Positions 1 through 12,361 of a stretch of DNA of 64,000 nt are shown here, in pieces. The stretch lies in the NCBI RefSeq assembly GCF_958298935.1, contig NC_084942.1:12097501-12161500 (forward strand), written 5' to 3'. This DNA is from Phragmites australis (lineage: Eukaryota; Streptophyta; Magnoliopsida; Poales; Poaceae). The notes beneath the pieces are model-generated. The model was not told the DNA's origin, did no database searches, and saw only the letters and a program-made list of their open reading frames with translations. The number at the start of each line of letters is the position of its first letter. Position 1 is the first letter of the stretch. The position numbers and the translations under genes are program-made.

Positions 1-3000
1 AAAACATGGTCGCTCGGTGGAGATAAGCGATAGCGATGCTCATGACCGAGAGCGCGGCAGTTCGAACTGATTATACACCCTGCAGGGGGATACTCCTGGA
101 CCCACACGACACAGGGACCATACGGCTTGTGCCACCCGCTAAGATGCACACAAGGGGGCACCCGTGACAACCTTTCCCAACCAGGCCCAACCATGTGGAT
201 CAACCATAGCTCGGCGAGGCGGTATTAGAACTACTCCTCGAGCAAACTAATACCGCTAAAAGCCCGGACTCAAACCGGACTCACACCGTCTATGACGAGG
301 CCCACATGACCACGTCTGCGAAGGTAATCGGCTCGCCTACCATTATATCAGCATGTGGTGAGTAAGGTAAGTGCTAAAGCCGACTACACCGATGATCAGT
401 GCTTAACCGGTGCAAGCGGTCTACGGTGTCCGGGTTCCCTTCCCGAACTGCCTGAGGACTCCTCGTGAGCAGATGACACCCCTAACACCGCCCACACCTC
501 GTCTCAACTCACCACTCACCATACCGACTCATCCTCAACACAACCACAAGTGTGAACAAGTAATAAGCCCTAGGCTCGCGACAACGGTGGACGCCGTCGT
601 CGACTTCTACCGGAAAGCCTAAGTACCACTAAGCATAGCGAACTATAAGTAGACCTCGATGACTCCACTAGGCTCCTAGGAACAACACGGCACGTGACCA
701 AAATGGGAGAATGCATAGGCATAGGTTCTACCCAACTCGGTACCCGACACATGCAATGTATACATAAGCGTAGATAACATATTAGATTTCAATTTGACAC
801 GGTGCAATATGATAGATGCTTGCCTTGCTGCCCTAGCTGCTGCTCACAGCTACCCGAGTCACGATCACCACTGCGGGAACCTCCGGGTACAGCCTCGTTC
901 GCCGGGTCGAAGTTCCCTAAAAGAATCGCGCATGCAATGTAATGAATATGAATGACATGCAATGAAAGATGCTTCACTGTAAGACAGCAGCGGAGATGCA
1001 ATGCACTTATGCCATGAGTTAAAAGCCTGAAGGATTTCCTTATTTGAATTATTGTTTAACATTTAACAACTTATTAATCCTCAGTAAGCATTTCATAAAC
1101 CCTAGCATTTTTTTATGAACATGGCATAATTTAACAAGACTAACAGAATTTGATTTACCAATTTTGGACTCATCAAAAATTGTTTATGAATTATTAAAGA
1201 TTAAACCCATTCATTAATTGAATAAAATTAATTATACCTTTCACAACACCTAGTATTTTTCATGTGCAGAGTATGATAATACAAGGCCAACAAAATTAGA
1301 TTCATCAATTTTGGAAACACCAAACTTTAATTAGGAATTATCAAAGCCTAGACATAATTTATTAACTCAATAATTCACAGCACCTATTTCATGGCCACTG
1401 GCATTTTTAATGGACAGATCATGACACAACAAAAACAACAAAATTGGTTTTAGTAATTTTGGAGCTCTACACAATTTCCTATGCATTTTTCAAGTCTTCA
1501 GCCGATTTAATCATTAAACAAATATTCTAATTCGCATTTTCCGGAGTTTTCCCGATTAATAAAAATGCCCGAAATATTTTTTGCACACCCGGCCGGTTAG
1601 CCACTGAGGCTGACAGTGGGCCCGGTGGCTTTGACCCGGGTCAAAATTGACCCGCACCCAGTACCCCACGCCGGCGGCTCGGGCGACGTCGCCGGCGGCG
1701 AACGGCGGTCTGAACGGCCCGGCCGAAGGTGGCAACAGCACCAGCACGAGCACGTGGTCACGGTGGGGGTACATGTCGACGCCGGCGATGGCCGGAGCAC
1801 GGCGATCGGCGGCGAGGGGCAAAACCAATCCGGCGGCGGCACGGCTTTGACGCGCCGAAGACGAACGGCGACGCAACAGACTCGGGTGAGGGCAGCTATA
1901 GCTTCTACGAGGGCGCGTGGACCAAATGGCGCGGCCCAACGCTGAAGAACTCGACGGTGGCATGGCCGGCGGCGAGAGCTATGGCGCGGCGGCAGCCGGT
2001 CGTCGCGGACTCACGCGCCAGCGACGGGACGGAGGGAAAGCGGCATGCGCAAAAGGTGTACAGGAGTATGGGGAAGCTCACCGAGCGCTTCACTGGGCCG
2101 AAGAAGCAGCAACGAGGCGGCTCGACGGTGAGGTGCGGAGGGAGGCCGCCGGCGCCGAGGAAGACGGCACGAGCTCGCCAAATTCGACCGAGAGGGGAGG
2201 GGATTCGCACGGAAATTAGTTGGAGAGGCTCCGACGATCCCTCTTTGCGCTTCTCGCGGCTTGAGCTCGAGGGAGCTTGCCGGTGGCGCATCGGATTTGG
2301 CCGGCGGCGCGGCGCAAAGCGACTCTGCTCTGTGGTGCGCTGGGCGACAGGGAGAGAAAGCGAGGGAGAGAGAGAGAGAGGAGCCACGAGAGAGCGTCCA
2401 GGGGGGGGGGGGGTTAAGGCCGACGACGCTTCCACTCGAAGGCTCGGCCGGTGACTCGACGGCGTGCTGGGTTTGCCGGCCGCGGAAGTCAACAAAGCCG
2501 GCGCCGCGCTCTGGAAGCAGCGCGGCTGAGTGAGGAGGGAGGATGACGAGTGGGTCCCGCATGAACAGCAACCGCCAGGCAAAAATATCTCCACCACTTT
2601 AGCCATCCATTTGAACACCTTCCCAAAGTCCAAAATTTGCAAAACAAATTTTGCTGGAAACTAAAACTCATAAGGAACCCATTTGAACTTGTTTGACTCA
2701 GAAAGCTTGCACCAATTTCAAATGAAAATTCTCCAAAGAGGCAAGCTTTTCAAACTTGTGCTGATTTTTATGCCTTGAAAACAACCCCCAAAAATTTGGG
2801 AAAATTCATTTATATTATCCTCCTGGCATCTATTAATTTCTAAAATTATCACCAGCCCAATGTTCCATAGAGGTTTTGGGAGATGCTTTACAACGCATCG
2901 GTTAACCCTGGTTTAACCAAATTCGATTAAATTCACATCGCATGTCCACACTGCTCAAAACAAAGCAAATGATGCTAATGATGCCCATTAGCACTTAATT

Positions 3001-3028
3001 ACATGTTTTAGAACTCTGGGCCGTGACA
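1..3028 (-). mobile_element. Ty3/gypsy LTR (element F), truncated by the window edge
   Basis: On the minus strand the LTR starts at 3028 with TGTCACGGCCC and runs leftward past base 1, so its other end is outside the window. Its first 600 bases match, in inverted orientation, the LTR starting at 63371. That includes the stretch around 2860-3028 with the run TTTTGGGAGATGC (plus strand). It has an AT-rich U3-like part (1000-1560), a very GC-rich part (1600-2500) and another AT-rich part (2600-3000). Length over 3 kb suits Tekay/Del-type grass chromoviruses. Long ORFs in the GC-rich part lie on both strands, match no family I know, and are probably by-products of base composition. The family assignment is inference; the LTR terminus is seen directly. 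Confidence 0.75.
2366..2413. repeat. GA microsatellite and 13-base G run inside LTR F
   Basis: A GA-rich run (2366-2382) is followed 18 bases later by thirteen consecutive G (2401-2413). Both lie in the GC-rich centre of the LTR. The G run is slippage-prone, and its length may be unreliable. Confidence 0.8.
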
Positions 3029-3615
3029 AATGGGAGGGGGGTCTAGGGTTCCAACCGCGTCCTAGCAAGCCCGTTTTCTGGTCATGGGAGTTGGGGAAGT
3101 GCCGAAGCTCGAGATGACATCGGGGAGGTGGTGGCCGGCTTGAGGAGGAAGAAGCCATGGCCGAGGGGCTTGAGCTCGATGGGGAGGATGATCTCTGGGG
3201 GTTGCGGTGGGGGAAGCTCGCTAGGGACCTCCTCCATGGACTCCCCTGCTTCTCCTCCTCTCCTCTATTCTCTTGTTCGGGTTGGGAAGAAATGAGGGAG
3301 AGTGAGAGAGGGAGAGGAGAGAGTGAGCTGAGGGGTGAGGGAGAGGGGCTGCAGGTGGGTGAGACAGGGAGCAGGTGAGGGAGTAAGAGAGGGAGGGTGA
3401 GGTGTGGGCCCATCTGGTGGGTCCCACATGCTAGGGAAAATAGTCCATTTAAACTACGAATTCCATTCTTTTCTCTCTCGAAATTCTTTCTCTTATTTTA
3501 TTAATCCAAAACGAGTTACTCTAGCATTCCAAAATAAAATTACCCAAAGTTAAATATGATGTTTATGATGCATTGTTATGCTTAAATACATTATTATGGG
3601 TTTCGGGCAGTGACA
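3029..3615 (-). mobile_element. 5'-end fragment of a second gypsy LTR (G)
   Basis: The minus strand begins TGTCACTGCCCG at 3615, a terminus like that of LTR F but clearly different. It carries a CT-rich block (3220-3400 as read on the minus strand) and stops abruptly at 3029, where LTR F begins with its own TGTCAC terminus. The simplest reading is that element F inserted into, or recombined with, this older LTR. No target duplication can be tested because the far side of F is outside the window. Confidence 0.55.
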
Positions 3616-3909
3616 AAGGCTAGGGTCTAGACCATCGTGAAAATTTCTAAACATCTCGGCTTTTGTGAACTCGCCAAGGAGTATTGCATGGCCGGGGTTG
3701 GCTCGCTCTCCTTTGGCTGGAAATTCGACGTGCCACCTGTGACGTCCTCGGACATGCTTCAGCCTTTCAAGATCCACCTCGAAAGAGCGCCGGGTAAGCT
3801 GAGATATACCATTCTATATTGCTTTTAGTGAATTGTTTGGATTGTTTATTCTTTGTGTTAGGGAGCACCGAGGAGGTTGAGATAGAAGCGGAGGTCCCGC
3901 TAGAGCCGT
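3616..3909 (+). pseudogene. Unrecognised gene fragment: exon, 68-bp intron, exon
   Basis: A plus-strand frame runs from about 3630 to 3793 (begins I-V-K-I-S-K-H, contains FGWKFDVPPVTSS, ends HLERAPG). It is followed by a donor GTAAG at 3794 and an acceptor TTAG ending at 3861. Removing 3794-3861 joins the frame without a stop to an acidic stretch (STEEVEIEAEVPLEPL), which is cut off at 3910 by the LTR of element A. No stop occurs in the roughly 90 codons. I do not recognise the protein. It could be a captured or truncated host gene or an old integrated sequence; there is only a faint, unproven feel of mitovirus-type polymerase fragments. The open frame and splice signals are seen; that it was ever a gene is inference. 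Confidence 0.45.
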
Positions 3910-6531
3910 TGTCACAACCAGTTCTAACGGTGAAAACCAAGTGTGGCTTATGTGTGCCCAAGAAGTTTAACACCCAAAAGGATGTCACAGGTGAAGATAA
4001 CAGTACCAATACTTTAACTTACAACCGTTCAACTCATATATTAAAGACTAGCTAAACAACTTAATCTGAACAACATCAAACTAAACGACTGTAGCGGAAT
4101 GAAAGCATCGGCAACCAAGCCACTCCACAAGTACCAATTGGAAGACACGCTCCTAGAACACCAGATCGTCATCTTCAAAATCTTCAAAGTCTTCCACTGA
4201 GCAGCATATGGATTGTGGGAGATAGCAAGGGTGAGCACATGGAGTACTCAGCAAGTGTGGGAAAATAATGATATGTAGACTTTCAACAAGAATAGGCTAA
4301 CACAAGGTATATTTGCGTAAATACGAGTAAAGAAAATAATAATGTAATTCAAAAGCATTAAGTAGTTATTAAGTGAATGTAACCCAAACAACTAGACATG
4401 TCCCAAGGCTATGCACCCTGTAAACCATAACCATCTCGTACAACCCGTACCACCATACCATAACCATAATCACAACATAACCAACTAATCATGTGAGGAT
4501 CCAAGTCTCCCATAAACGACTGTTATAACAGTTTTACACTCTGTAGAGGTTGTCCAACTTTTCCCAGGAGTCGTGATTTCCATGTTGCCGTGTTTGCAAG
4601 ACACTTAACACACGCCTATGGTGTGCCGCCAGGAGATCACTACGAAGCATGGTCCATCAATTAGATCCTAGTGCCCCAAAAGAATATGAGCCAGGTGTCT
4701 AATCAATATGCTAAGCCTTACACATATCGGTTTTGTGGTTGGTACAGTACCTCTTGGGTTGTCGCTCCAAAAACCGGTCCTTATATGATGTACTTAGGCA
4801 AAGACTACTCAACAGGGTAATAACCAATGGAAAAGCAAGGGGGAGGCAGATGTTATGGCCATCCTAACTAGAAAAAGAACCATAACAGACCGGGGGAAGG
4901 CAGATGTTACAACCATCGTAACCAGGAAAAGATCTGCTCGGAATGTATCCACAAGTCTACCACACTTACCATTGTTAAGCACTTCCCATAATCATCCTAC
5001 CATTCTTTGCCTAAGTCCCAGGGTTCCATGTTACTATATCAAGTTCACCACCATCATTGCATATGTCCACTAATCATGTATATGACACCTCCCAATATCC
5101 CGACAGCATGCCTAAGCAATTCTACCCAAAAGACTCATATCAACTATCAATTAGGGTTCAAGGAATGTAAAGGAAGAACTAGGGGAAACCCTAACATAGA
5201 TGACTACCCATTCAAATTGACATTGCATGAAATTTTGTAAAAGAAAACATTTAAAAACATAGGTTCAAGATGATTTATTTTAATTATTAGAATTGTTAGA
5301 TTTATTTTTGTACTGGAAAACCTATTTATTACGCAGGTGCTAACGGGGCTGCTGATTGGGCTGACACATCGGCAGAGCTACTCAGGTGGCGCTGAGGTGG
5401 CTTGCTGATGTGGCCATGAGTGCTGGCTCAGTTAAAGAAGACATGTGTCGGCACACGGTTGGTGGATGAAGGGGTATATACTGTATCTAATCAGGGCCCT
5501 TGGTTTTAGATCGGAAGGCTGAGGAAGAAGGGGCAGCCGGAGGGGATCGGACACGGCGACAAAGGACAACAGTGATCTTGCCGAGGACACACCAGAACGA
5601 CGCTACGGTCCACGGCGAGCGACAGCGAGCAGCGGAACAGAGAGAGGAGAATGAGGGGAACTCGATTTGGGGCTTACAACGGGCGGTGCAACTCGGGAAG
5701 AGGCTCGGCGATGACGGAGGTGGCAGAGGTGTGTGGGAGCTTATCGACGAGGTAGCTGCGGTGGCCAGGGAACCAAAACAATGATGGAAAAAGCTTTGGC
5801 GGGTGGAGGCAGAGCGATTGGTAGCTCGGTTGAAGCAAAGCGGCGCTAGGGCGGCTCGGCGGCGAGATCAATAGAGGCGGCAATGGTGATGACGGTGGCT
5901 AGGTCTCGATGAGATTGGGTTCGGGACTCGGCGAGTTTGGGATGAGATGAGAACGGGGAGGGGGTATCGGGTTATATAGGTGGGTGGAAAGGTTCTCGGG
6001 GCGGTGCAGGACTATGCGGCGGCAGAATCCATCTCAGAGATGGCGGTGCGGATGAGTCTGGCTCGGAGACGGAGACGGTGTAGGCGCGGGGTGAAGGTGG
6101 AAAGTAGCATGAATGCCTTCAGGCGAGCTGGTGAGCACGGTAGCAGGATGGGTTGCGGAGCGGGCCAGCTTGGGCTGAGGTAAGGTGAGTAGGTGGGGGA
6201 AAGGAGACAGGCTGGCTGGTGGGCTAGGCCGGGGAAAAGGAGCAATCCAGGGGAAGGGAAAAAGGTGGGCTGGGTTAGATTGAGGTTTTCTATTTCTTTG
6301 ATTATCAAACTAAAGCAAAGCCAAATCAAACAAATCCAAATAAAATCCAAACAAAAACTAAAGAAACCTACATGCCTATCCTCAGCATGAATGAACTCAA
6401 GAAAATATAACTATGTCAAATTGGATTTATTTTTACAAAATAGGTTTTATCTTTTTCTATTTTATTCAATCCCTAATTAATTTCTAGGAAAATTTTAGGA
6501 AATTACAAAAATTGAAAACCAGGGTGTTACA
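3910..6531 (-). mobile_element. Element A 3' LTR (2622 bp)
   Basis: On the plus strand it opens TGTCACAACC at 3910 and closes GGTGTTACA at 6531, a slightly decayed version of the family's TGTCACACC...GGTGTGACA inverted termini. The same sequence blocks occur in the LTRs at 9052, 13072, 19223 and 31602: the opening motif followed by AACCAAGTG, the CCATACCATAACCATAA tract, the AGGTTCAAGATGAT block and the closing GAAAATCAGGGTG. It contains a GC-rich centre (5500-6260). Many differences from the 19223 copy show it is old. Confidence 0.85.
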
Positions 6532-6552
6532 AACCTACCCCCCCCGGAATGA
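6532..6552 (-). promoter_or_regulatory. Element A polypurine tract
   Basis: Read on the minus strand, a purine-rich stretch with an eight-G run directly precedes the 3' LTR start at 6531. It marks where plus-strand DNA synthesis is primed during reverse transcription. Element B has the counterpart at 10696-10716. Confidence 0.7.
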
Positions 6553-6599
6553 ATCTTGCCCTCAAGATTCGGAATGATTGGAGAAGAGATGAGGAAACT

Positions 6600-9051
6600 C
6601 TGTCTTTAGATCTTCTTCTCTTTACCAAGTCGCTTCATCCTCTGAATGATGACTCCATTGCACTTTGCACATTGGTATTACTTTGGTTCTGGTAACTCTT
6701 TCTGATCTTTCAATGATCTTCATTGGACACTCTGTATAAGAAAGATCTTCGTGAACATCCAATTCTTCCATCGGTATCTGTTCTTTAGGCACTCGAAAAC
6801 ACTTCTTCAACTGAGAAACATGGAAGACATCATGTACATCCGACAGCTAAGGCAGTAACTCCAACTGGTAGGTTACCTCCCCTCCCTTATCCAGAATCTT
6901 GAAAGGTCCAATGAATCTGGGTGACAACTTTCACTTGACCTTGAATCTTCGAAGACCTCCAATGGGTGAAACCTTGAGATAAACATAATCTCCAACTTGA
7001 AAATTCAGCTCTCTACGTCTGTTATCTGCATAGCATTTCTGTCTTGATTGAGCAATCCTCAGATTCTCTCGAATTATCTAAACATGCTTTTCTGCATCCT
7101 GTAGAACTTCTGGACCAAAAAAACTTAATTTTCACCGGTCTCATTCCAAAACAACGGTGTTCTACACTTTCTTCCATACAAAGTTTCAAATGGAGACATT
7201 TGAAGACTTGCTTGATAACTATTGTTGTATGAGAACTTTGCATACGACAGACTTTTATTCCAACTCTTGCCATACTTTAAAGCATAAGCTCTTAACATAT
7301 CCTTGAGTATCTGCTTTACTCTCTCAGTCTGGCCATCTGTTTGAGGATGATATGCGGAACTGAAATTTAGCTTCGTGTCCACAGACTCATGTAGCTTCTG
7401 CCAAAACATGGATGTAAACTGGGTTCCTCTATCCAAGACAATATTCTTCGGCACACCATGTAGACGCACTATTCTTGACATATAGAACTCTGCTAGGATG
7501 AAGTGAACAACTTTGGTCAGGCGATACACTATAACCCATATTGAATCATATCCTCCTTTTGTTGGGGCAATCTGACAATGAAATCCGTACCAATTCCCTC
7601 CCATTTCCATTCTGGTATCTTCAAAGGTTATAGCAATCCTGTTGGTCTTTGATGTTCTGCTTTGAACTTCTGACAAGTATCTCACAGAGCCACATACTCT
7701 GCAACATCTATCTTCATTCCATACCACCAATAGCGATCCATTAGATCTTGATACATCTTTGTACTTCCGGGGTGAATGGAATATGCCGAATCATGAGCTT
7801 CTCTTAGAATAAACTCTTTAACATCCTTTTGATTAGGTACACAGATTCTCTTCTTGAACCACATAGTACCTTGACTGTCTTCTATGAAACCTGATGCTTT
7901 ATCATCCTTGATAAGCTGCCTAATTTCCTTGAGTTTCTCATCCTCAAGTTGACCCTTACAAATATCTTGCTCTAACGTGCAATCAACTTCCATGGTGGTT
8001 GCCTCTATATCTGCCACAGATCCAAGATTAAGCTTCTCAAACTGTTCCCATAACTCAGGTTGACTTTCTTGAACCATCATCAAGTTGCAGTAACTCTTCT
8101 GACTTAAAGCATCCGCTACTGCATTAGCCTTTCCCGAATTATAATGGATTCCCACATCATAATCCTTAATTAACTCTAGCCATCGACGCTGACAAAGGTT
8201 TAGATACGGTTTGAGTGAATATATAATTCAAACTCTTGTGATCTGTATATATCTCAAAATGTTTTCCAATGAGATAGTGTCTCCAAATCTTCAATGCATG
8301 AACTACAGATGCTAACTCTAAGTCATGAATAGGGTAATGCTCCTCATGCTTCCTTAACTGCCTTGACGTATAGGCCACAATTCGACCTTCTTGCATGAGA
8401 ACACATCCAAGTCCTTGTCGTAGGTCATCACAGTAGATACCGCAGTTCTTGTTGATGTCTGGCAGAACTAGCAGTGGGGATGTAGTCATTCTATTCTTCA
8501 ACTCTTCAAAACTTGTTTGACAAGCCAGGCTCCATTTAAAGACCACATTTTTTTTGTAGCAATGAGGTGAGGGGTTGGATTATCTTGGATAATCCTTCTA
8601 TGAAGCGGCGATAATATCCTGCTAAACCAAGGAAACTGCGAATATATGACACATTCATAGGTGGTAACCAATTCAACACATCCTTCAATTTACTTGGGTC
8701 TATAGCTACACCACTGGCTGTTATGACATGGCCGAGGAAAGCGACTTGATCCAACCAAAACTCACACTTTCTAAGCTTGGGGTACAACTGATGCTCTCTA
8801 AGTGTCTATATCACTATTCTCAAATGCTCTTCATGTTCTTCCTCACTCTTGAAAAAAACCACAAACTTGTCTAGATAATCCATAAAAACCTTGTTCATAA
8901 GATTCATGAAGTAGGCTGGTGCATTGGTCAAACCAAAAGACATGATAGTATACTCATATAATCCATATCGAGTACTGAAAGTGGTCTTGGGTACATCTGA
9001 CAATCGAATCTTCAGCAGATAATATCCAGATCTTAGGTTAATTTTGGAAAA
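6600..9051 (-). pseudogene. Element A pol, 3' half: reverse transcriptase, RNase H, integrase, chromodomain
   Basis: Read leftward from 9051: reverse transcriptase palm ([11 protein letters not shown], then [18 protein letters not shown]), the thumb and connection ([29 protein letters not shown], about 8540-8790), and RNase H ([11 protein letters not shown]; 8166-8546). The integrase zinc-binding region (about 7690-7830) and core (7125-7620; VLDRGTQFTS, HPQTDGQTERV) follow, then a chromodomain (6600-6810; MCKVQWSHHSEDEATW). The chromodomain binds modified histone tails and biases insertion to heterochromatin. The segment expected to hold the two catalytic aspartates of reverse transcriptase is missing: near 8850 the frame goes from FVVFF straight to [10 protein letters not shown]. 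The glutamate after EATW in the chromodomain is a TAA stop. Family identification is secure; the gene is dead. Confidence 0.9.
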
Positions 9052-10695
9052 TGTCATACCCGGTTTTAAGGGACAAAACCAAGTGCGGCTTATGTATATC
9101 AGATTTTACACTCTGTATAGATTGTACAAACTTCCCATGAGTCATGATTTCATCACCTACAAGTAGATGACTAAAGTCTCCATGTTGCAATGCTGGCTAA
9201 ACTATACACACACCAGTGGTGTGTTGCCAGGAGATCACTACGAAGCCTTTACAACGAATCCTCCCAGTATGTGTCACCAGCACTCCAGGTTTCACTGCCA
9301 GGTGCTACCACCTAGAAGCCCCCTCTTGTGCCCTGTGGTTTCTGAGAATTAACTTACCTCATCCACGCCTCCTATCTGGCCCACACAACACTAGAAGAAC
9401 CCTATTTAATCGGCTAAGCCTACCCATATCAGTCTCATGTTTGTCTGGAACTTCTCAGGTTGTCGCTCCATGAACCGGTCCCTAATTAGGTCACTTGAGT
9501 AAACACTAAACCAACCACATAACCATGACCACTATCACCAACATCCCTATGCTCAAGGCCTAAGGTTCCATGTTGCTAAACCATTAACATGTTAACCACC
9601 ATTATTTCATATGTTTATTTCTCAAGGTTATGACACTTTCCAGTATCCCAAAACCATGGCTAAGCAATCTACCCACCAAAGGTACCTAACCATAAACCAT
9701 CTAGGTTCCAAGGGATGATAAGTTAAAATCTAAGGAAAACCCTAACATAGGTGATTACCCATAATATTGACACACACTGCATGCAATTTTGTAGAACAAA
9801 ACAGTTTAAATCATAGGTTTAAGATGATCAAGGACACTTTCCTTCTCCTTGCTACTGCTCAGTGTACTCTAGCTCTTGGTCTTGATGTTCCATGAATTGA
9901 TCCGGGACATTGTCGTCTAATCGCACAATTATCGGTAAAGCACACAAACAAAATACATTACGGACAGAACAAAAAATAACAACAAGACAAAACCTATCTA
10001 GATAGAGCTCGGAGAAATGAATCTAACGACGCAAGAATCACTTAAAACGGAACTACGACGAAAAAGGTATGAAGCTTTTACTAAACAGGGGCTTTTCTGC
10101 AAAAACGACGGCTAAAATCTAATTTATTAAAGTCTAGGGAGTTTTATGTAAAAAGATAGGACCTAAAACTAATATTTAAAAGTCTAAGGGGTTTACTGCA
10201 AAATTTAGGACCTAACTCTAATTTATTAAGCTAAACAGGGACCTATGTGTAAGACTGAGGCTGCCTCGGCTCTAATGTCTTGTGTGGCGCACACACGTGT
10301 CTGACATGTAAGCACATCGGCCGAGGTGGCGCTGTCGTGGCATCCACGTGTCTTCCATGTAGGCGATGACTAGATCTATGGTTGATTGGTTGGCGGGATG
10401 AGTCTGAGTCGTTGGATCTAGATTCGATGGCTTCGGGTTTGTGCACCGGGTGCACGACAGTATGGTGGTCTGTGGACTCGGCAAAAGAAACTTACCATGG
10501 GAAAAAGGGCGGTGACAGCTCGGATGCGGTGGTGGATGACGGACTCTAGCATGAATGCATCCAACCAATAAAAATCATAATTCAAATTGGAATTTGAAAT
10601 TAGAAAATAGGATTTTCCTATTCTAATTATTCAACCTATAATCTAATCTTGTAAATTTTTGGAAATTTGCGAAAATTGAAAATCAAGGTGTGACA
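9052..10695 (-). mobile_element. Element B 3' LTR (1644 bp, internally deleted)
   Basis: Plus-strand ends are TGTCATACC (9052) and GGTGTGACA (10695). Compared with its partner at 13072-16178 it has lost about 1.5 kb. After the opening about 45 bases it jumps to the block corresponding to about 13710 of the partner, and the GC-rich U3 part corresponding to 15100-15990 is mostly absent. The middle (9480-10260) aligns closely with 14080-14880 of the partner. Confidence 0.8.
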
Positions 10696-10716
10696 AATTT
10701 ACCCCCCTTAAAGGAA
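10696..10716 (-). promoter_or_regulatory. Element B polypurine tract
   Basis: On the minus strand a purine run with six G lies immediately before the 3' LTR start, in the same place as in element A. It is the expected plus-strand primer. Confidence 0.65.
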
Positions 10717-11390
10717 CTTGCCCTCGAGATTTGGGCAGATTGGAAAAGAAACAAAGGGAATTTGGTCTTACAAATTATCTTCTCGCTTTCCAAATTGCTT
10801 TTTTTTTGCCCTTTTGGGTTGATCTGATTGCCCTGATCACTTCACTTTTGGCAGTTTCCCCATCTGTTGCTTGACCTTGGTGGATCTTCTTATCCTGGAG
10901 ACTTGCTGAGGCATATCCTAATTCCGAGAAAAGGGTACTTGTCCTTGAGAGTCACTTTTGGGATAAGAGTATAACTTCTCAATACTGTTATTCCTTTAGC
11001 TCACCTTAGTTACTCCATCGAACTTGGCTAACTAGTCAATTCCAAGGATGGCATCTATACCCTTAGATTCCAAAACTATAAGTTTTGTTGGATAGTCTAC
11101 CCCCTTAGTTTAAGATTTAATCTATGACACATATACTTTGTAGTTATGAAAGAATGCGAAGCTCCATAATCAAATCAAACAGATGTGGGCCGGGAGTTGT
11201 CACGGGACATACCGTACTCTATGTCCTGAGCATCTTGAGCTTCTCCTGTGGTAACATGGTTGACCTTCCAACGGACGAAGTTCTGCTGTCCACGGTTGTT
11301 CGGAGCGGGGGCTTGATGTCCATTACGTGCTTGGGATTGAAACTGAGTAGACTTTGGAGTATTAATGTTGGCCAGTCCTGGATACTTCTT
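10717..11390 (-). pseudogene. Element B residual pol: protease stub joined to pol tail
   Basis: After the gag zinc knuckle the frame keeps the spacer (NNRGQQNFVR) and the beginning of the protease (RPTSV near 11175). It then shows only short scraps. Near the LTR a basic tail resembles the end of the A polyprotein. Reverse transcriptase, RNase H and integrase are absent, a loss of roughly 3-4 kb compared with A. I cannot fix the deletion breakpoint exactly. Confidence 0.5.
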
Positions 11391-12361
11391 AGGACACATA
11401 TTTACATATGTCCTTCTCTTCCACAATGGAAACATCTCTTGCCTGAGGTGGAAGTAGCTAGGCTATTCTTGACTTGAGGAGTGGCTGGTGGATTGGAATG
11501 TTGAATACGGGCTTTAGACTGAGTCCTGTTCTGGTTGTTGGAACGAAACATAGGACCTTGCAGAGGAGATTGAGTTGTCACACGGGAACGTTTGTTGCTT
11601 CCTTGTCCTTCAAATGACATCTTCCTCTTCTTTTCATAAAGCTGACAAAGCTGACGGCGCTTGTGTTCAACCTCTAAAGCTTTGTTCACCATAGCTTGGA
11701 AATTAGTGAACTCTTGGAAAAGTAGAGCATACTCAATGGCATCATTCAGACCTTCTAGAAAACGTTCCTGCTTCTTCTCATATGTATCTACTTCATTTGG
11801 GGCATACCTAGACAACTGGGTAAACTTGGCCACATATTGCCTTACAGTCATTGATCCATGCTTCAAGCTCATGAATTCTTTCTTCTTCAGACAAACATCT
11901 CTTGATGACACATGATGAGTGTGAAAATTGGATTTGAACTCCATCCAAGTGATAGCTACTGAGTTCTCATGCATGGCACAGTATGCTTCCCACCGGTCCA
12001 AAGCTTGACCAGCGAGTTGGTGTGAAGCATAAAGAATCATTTCTCTGTCATTGCACTGTGCAACTTGTAGCTTCCTTTCTATGTCCTTCAGCCAATTGTC
12101 TACATCCATAGGCTCCACTGCATGACTGAAGACTAGGGGTTGAGTTCTCTTGAATTCTCCAAGTCTTGATGGTTGGTGTGGTTGAGGAGCATGATTTGGT
12201 TGCTACTGCAGCAATTGTACTATGGTTTGAGCTAAAGCTTTCAAGATCTGAGTCTGCATAGCTATCTGTTATTCCAGGGTCATTGGAGGAGGCGGGGGTG
12301 GATTCTGGTTGTTGTTGTTGTCCTCATAGCTGCCACTGATGTTCCTTCTTGTGGTAACCAT
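11391..12361 (-). pseudogene. Element B gag (nucleocapsid), frameshifted
   Basis: Gag forms the virus-like particle. The minus-strand ATG at 12361 opens MVTTRRNISG-like sequence homologous to the A gag start at 18083. An in-frame stop lies just upstream of the MEPMDVDNWLKDIERKLQV stretch. The main block 11402-12118 has the usual gypsy gag signatures (DRWEAYC, KKKEFMSLKHGSMTVRQY, FTQLSRYAPNEVDTYEKK, RFLEGLND). It ends at a zinc knuckle CFHCGREGH in which a one-base deletion puts a stop right after the histidine. Best preserved gag of the two family members. Confidence 0.8.

Noticed and set aside
1729..2642. Overlapping long ORFs on both strands (241 and 245 codons) in the GC-rich part of LTR F
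   Set aside because: They lie inside an LTR, overlap in several frames, are low-complexity and match no family; GC-rich DNA has few stops by chance.
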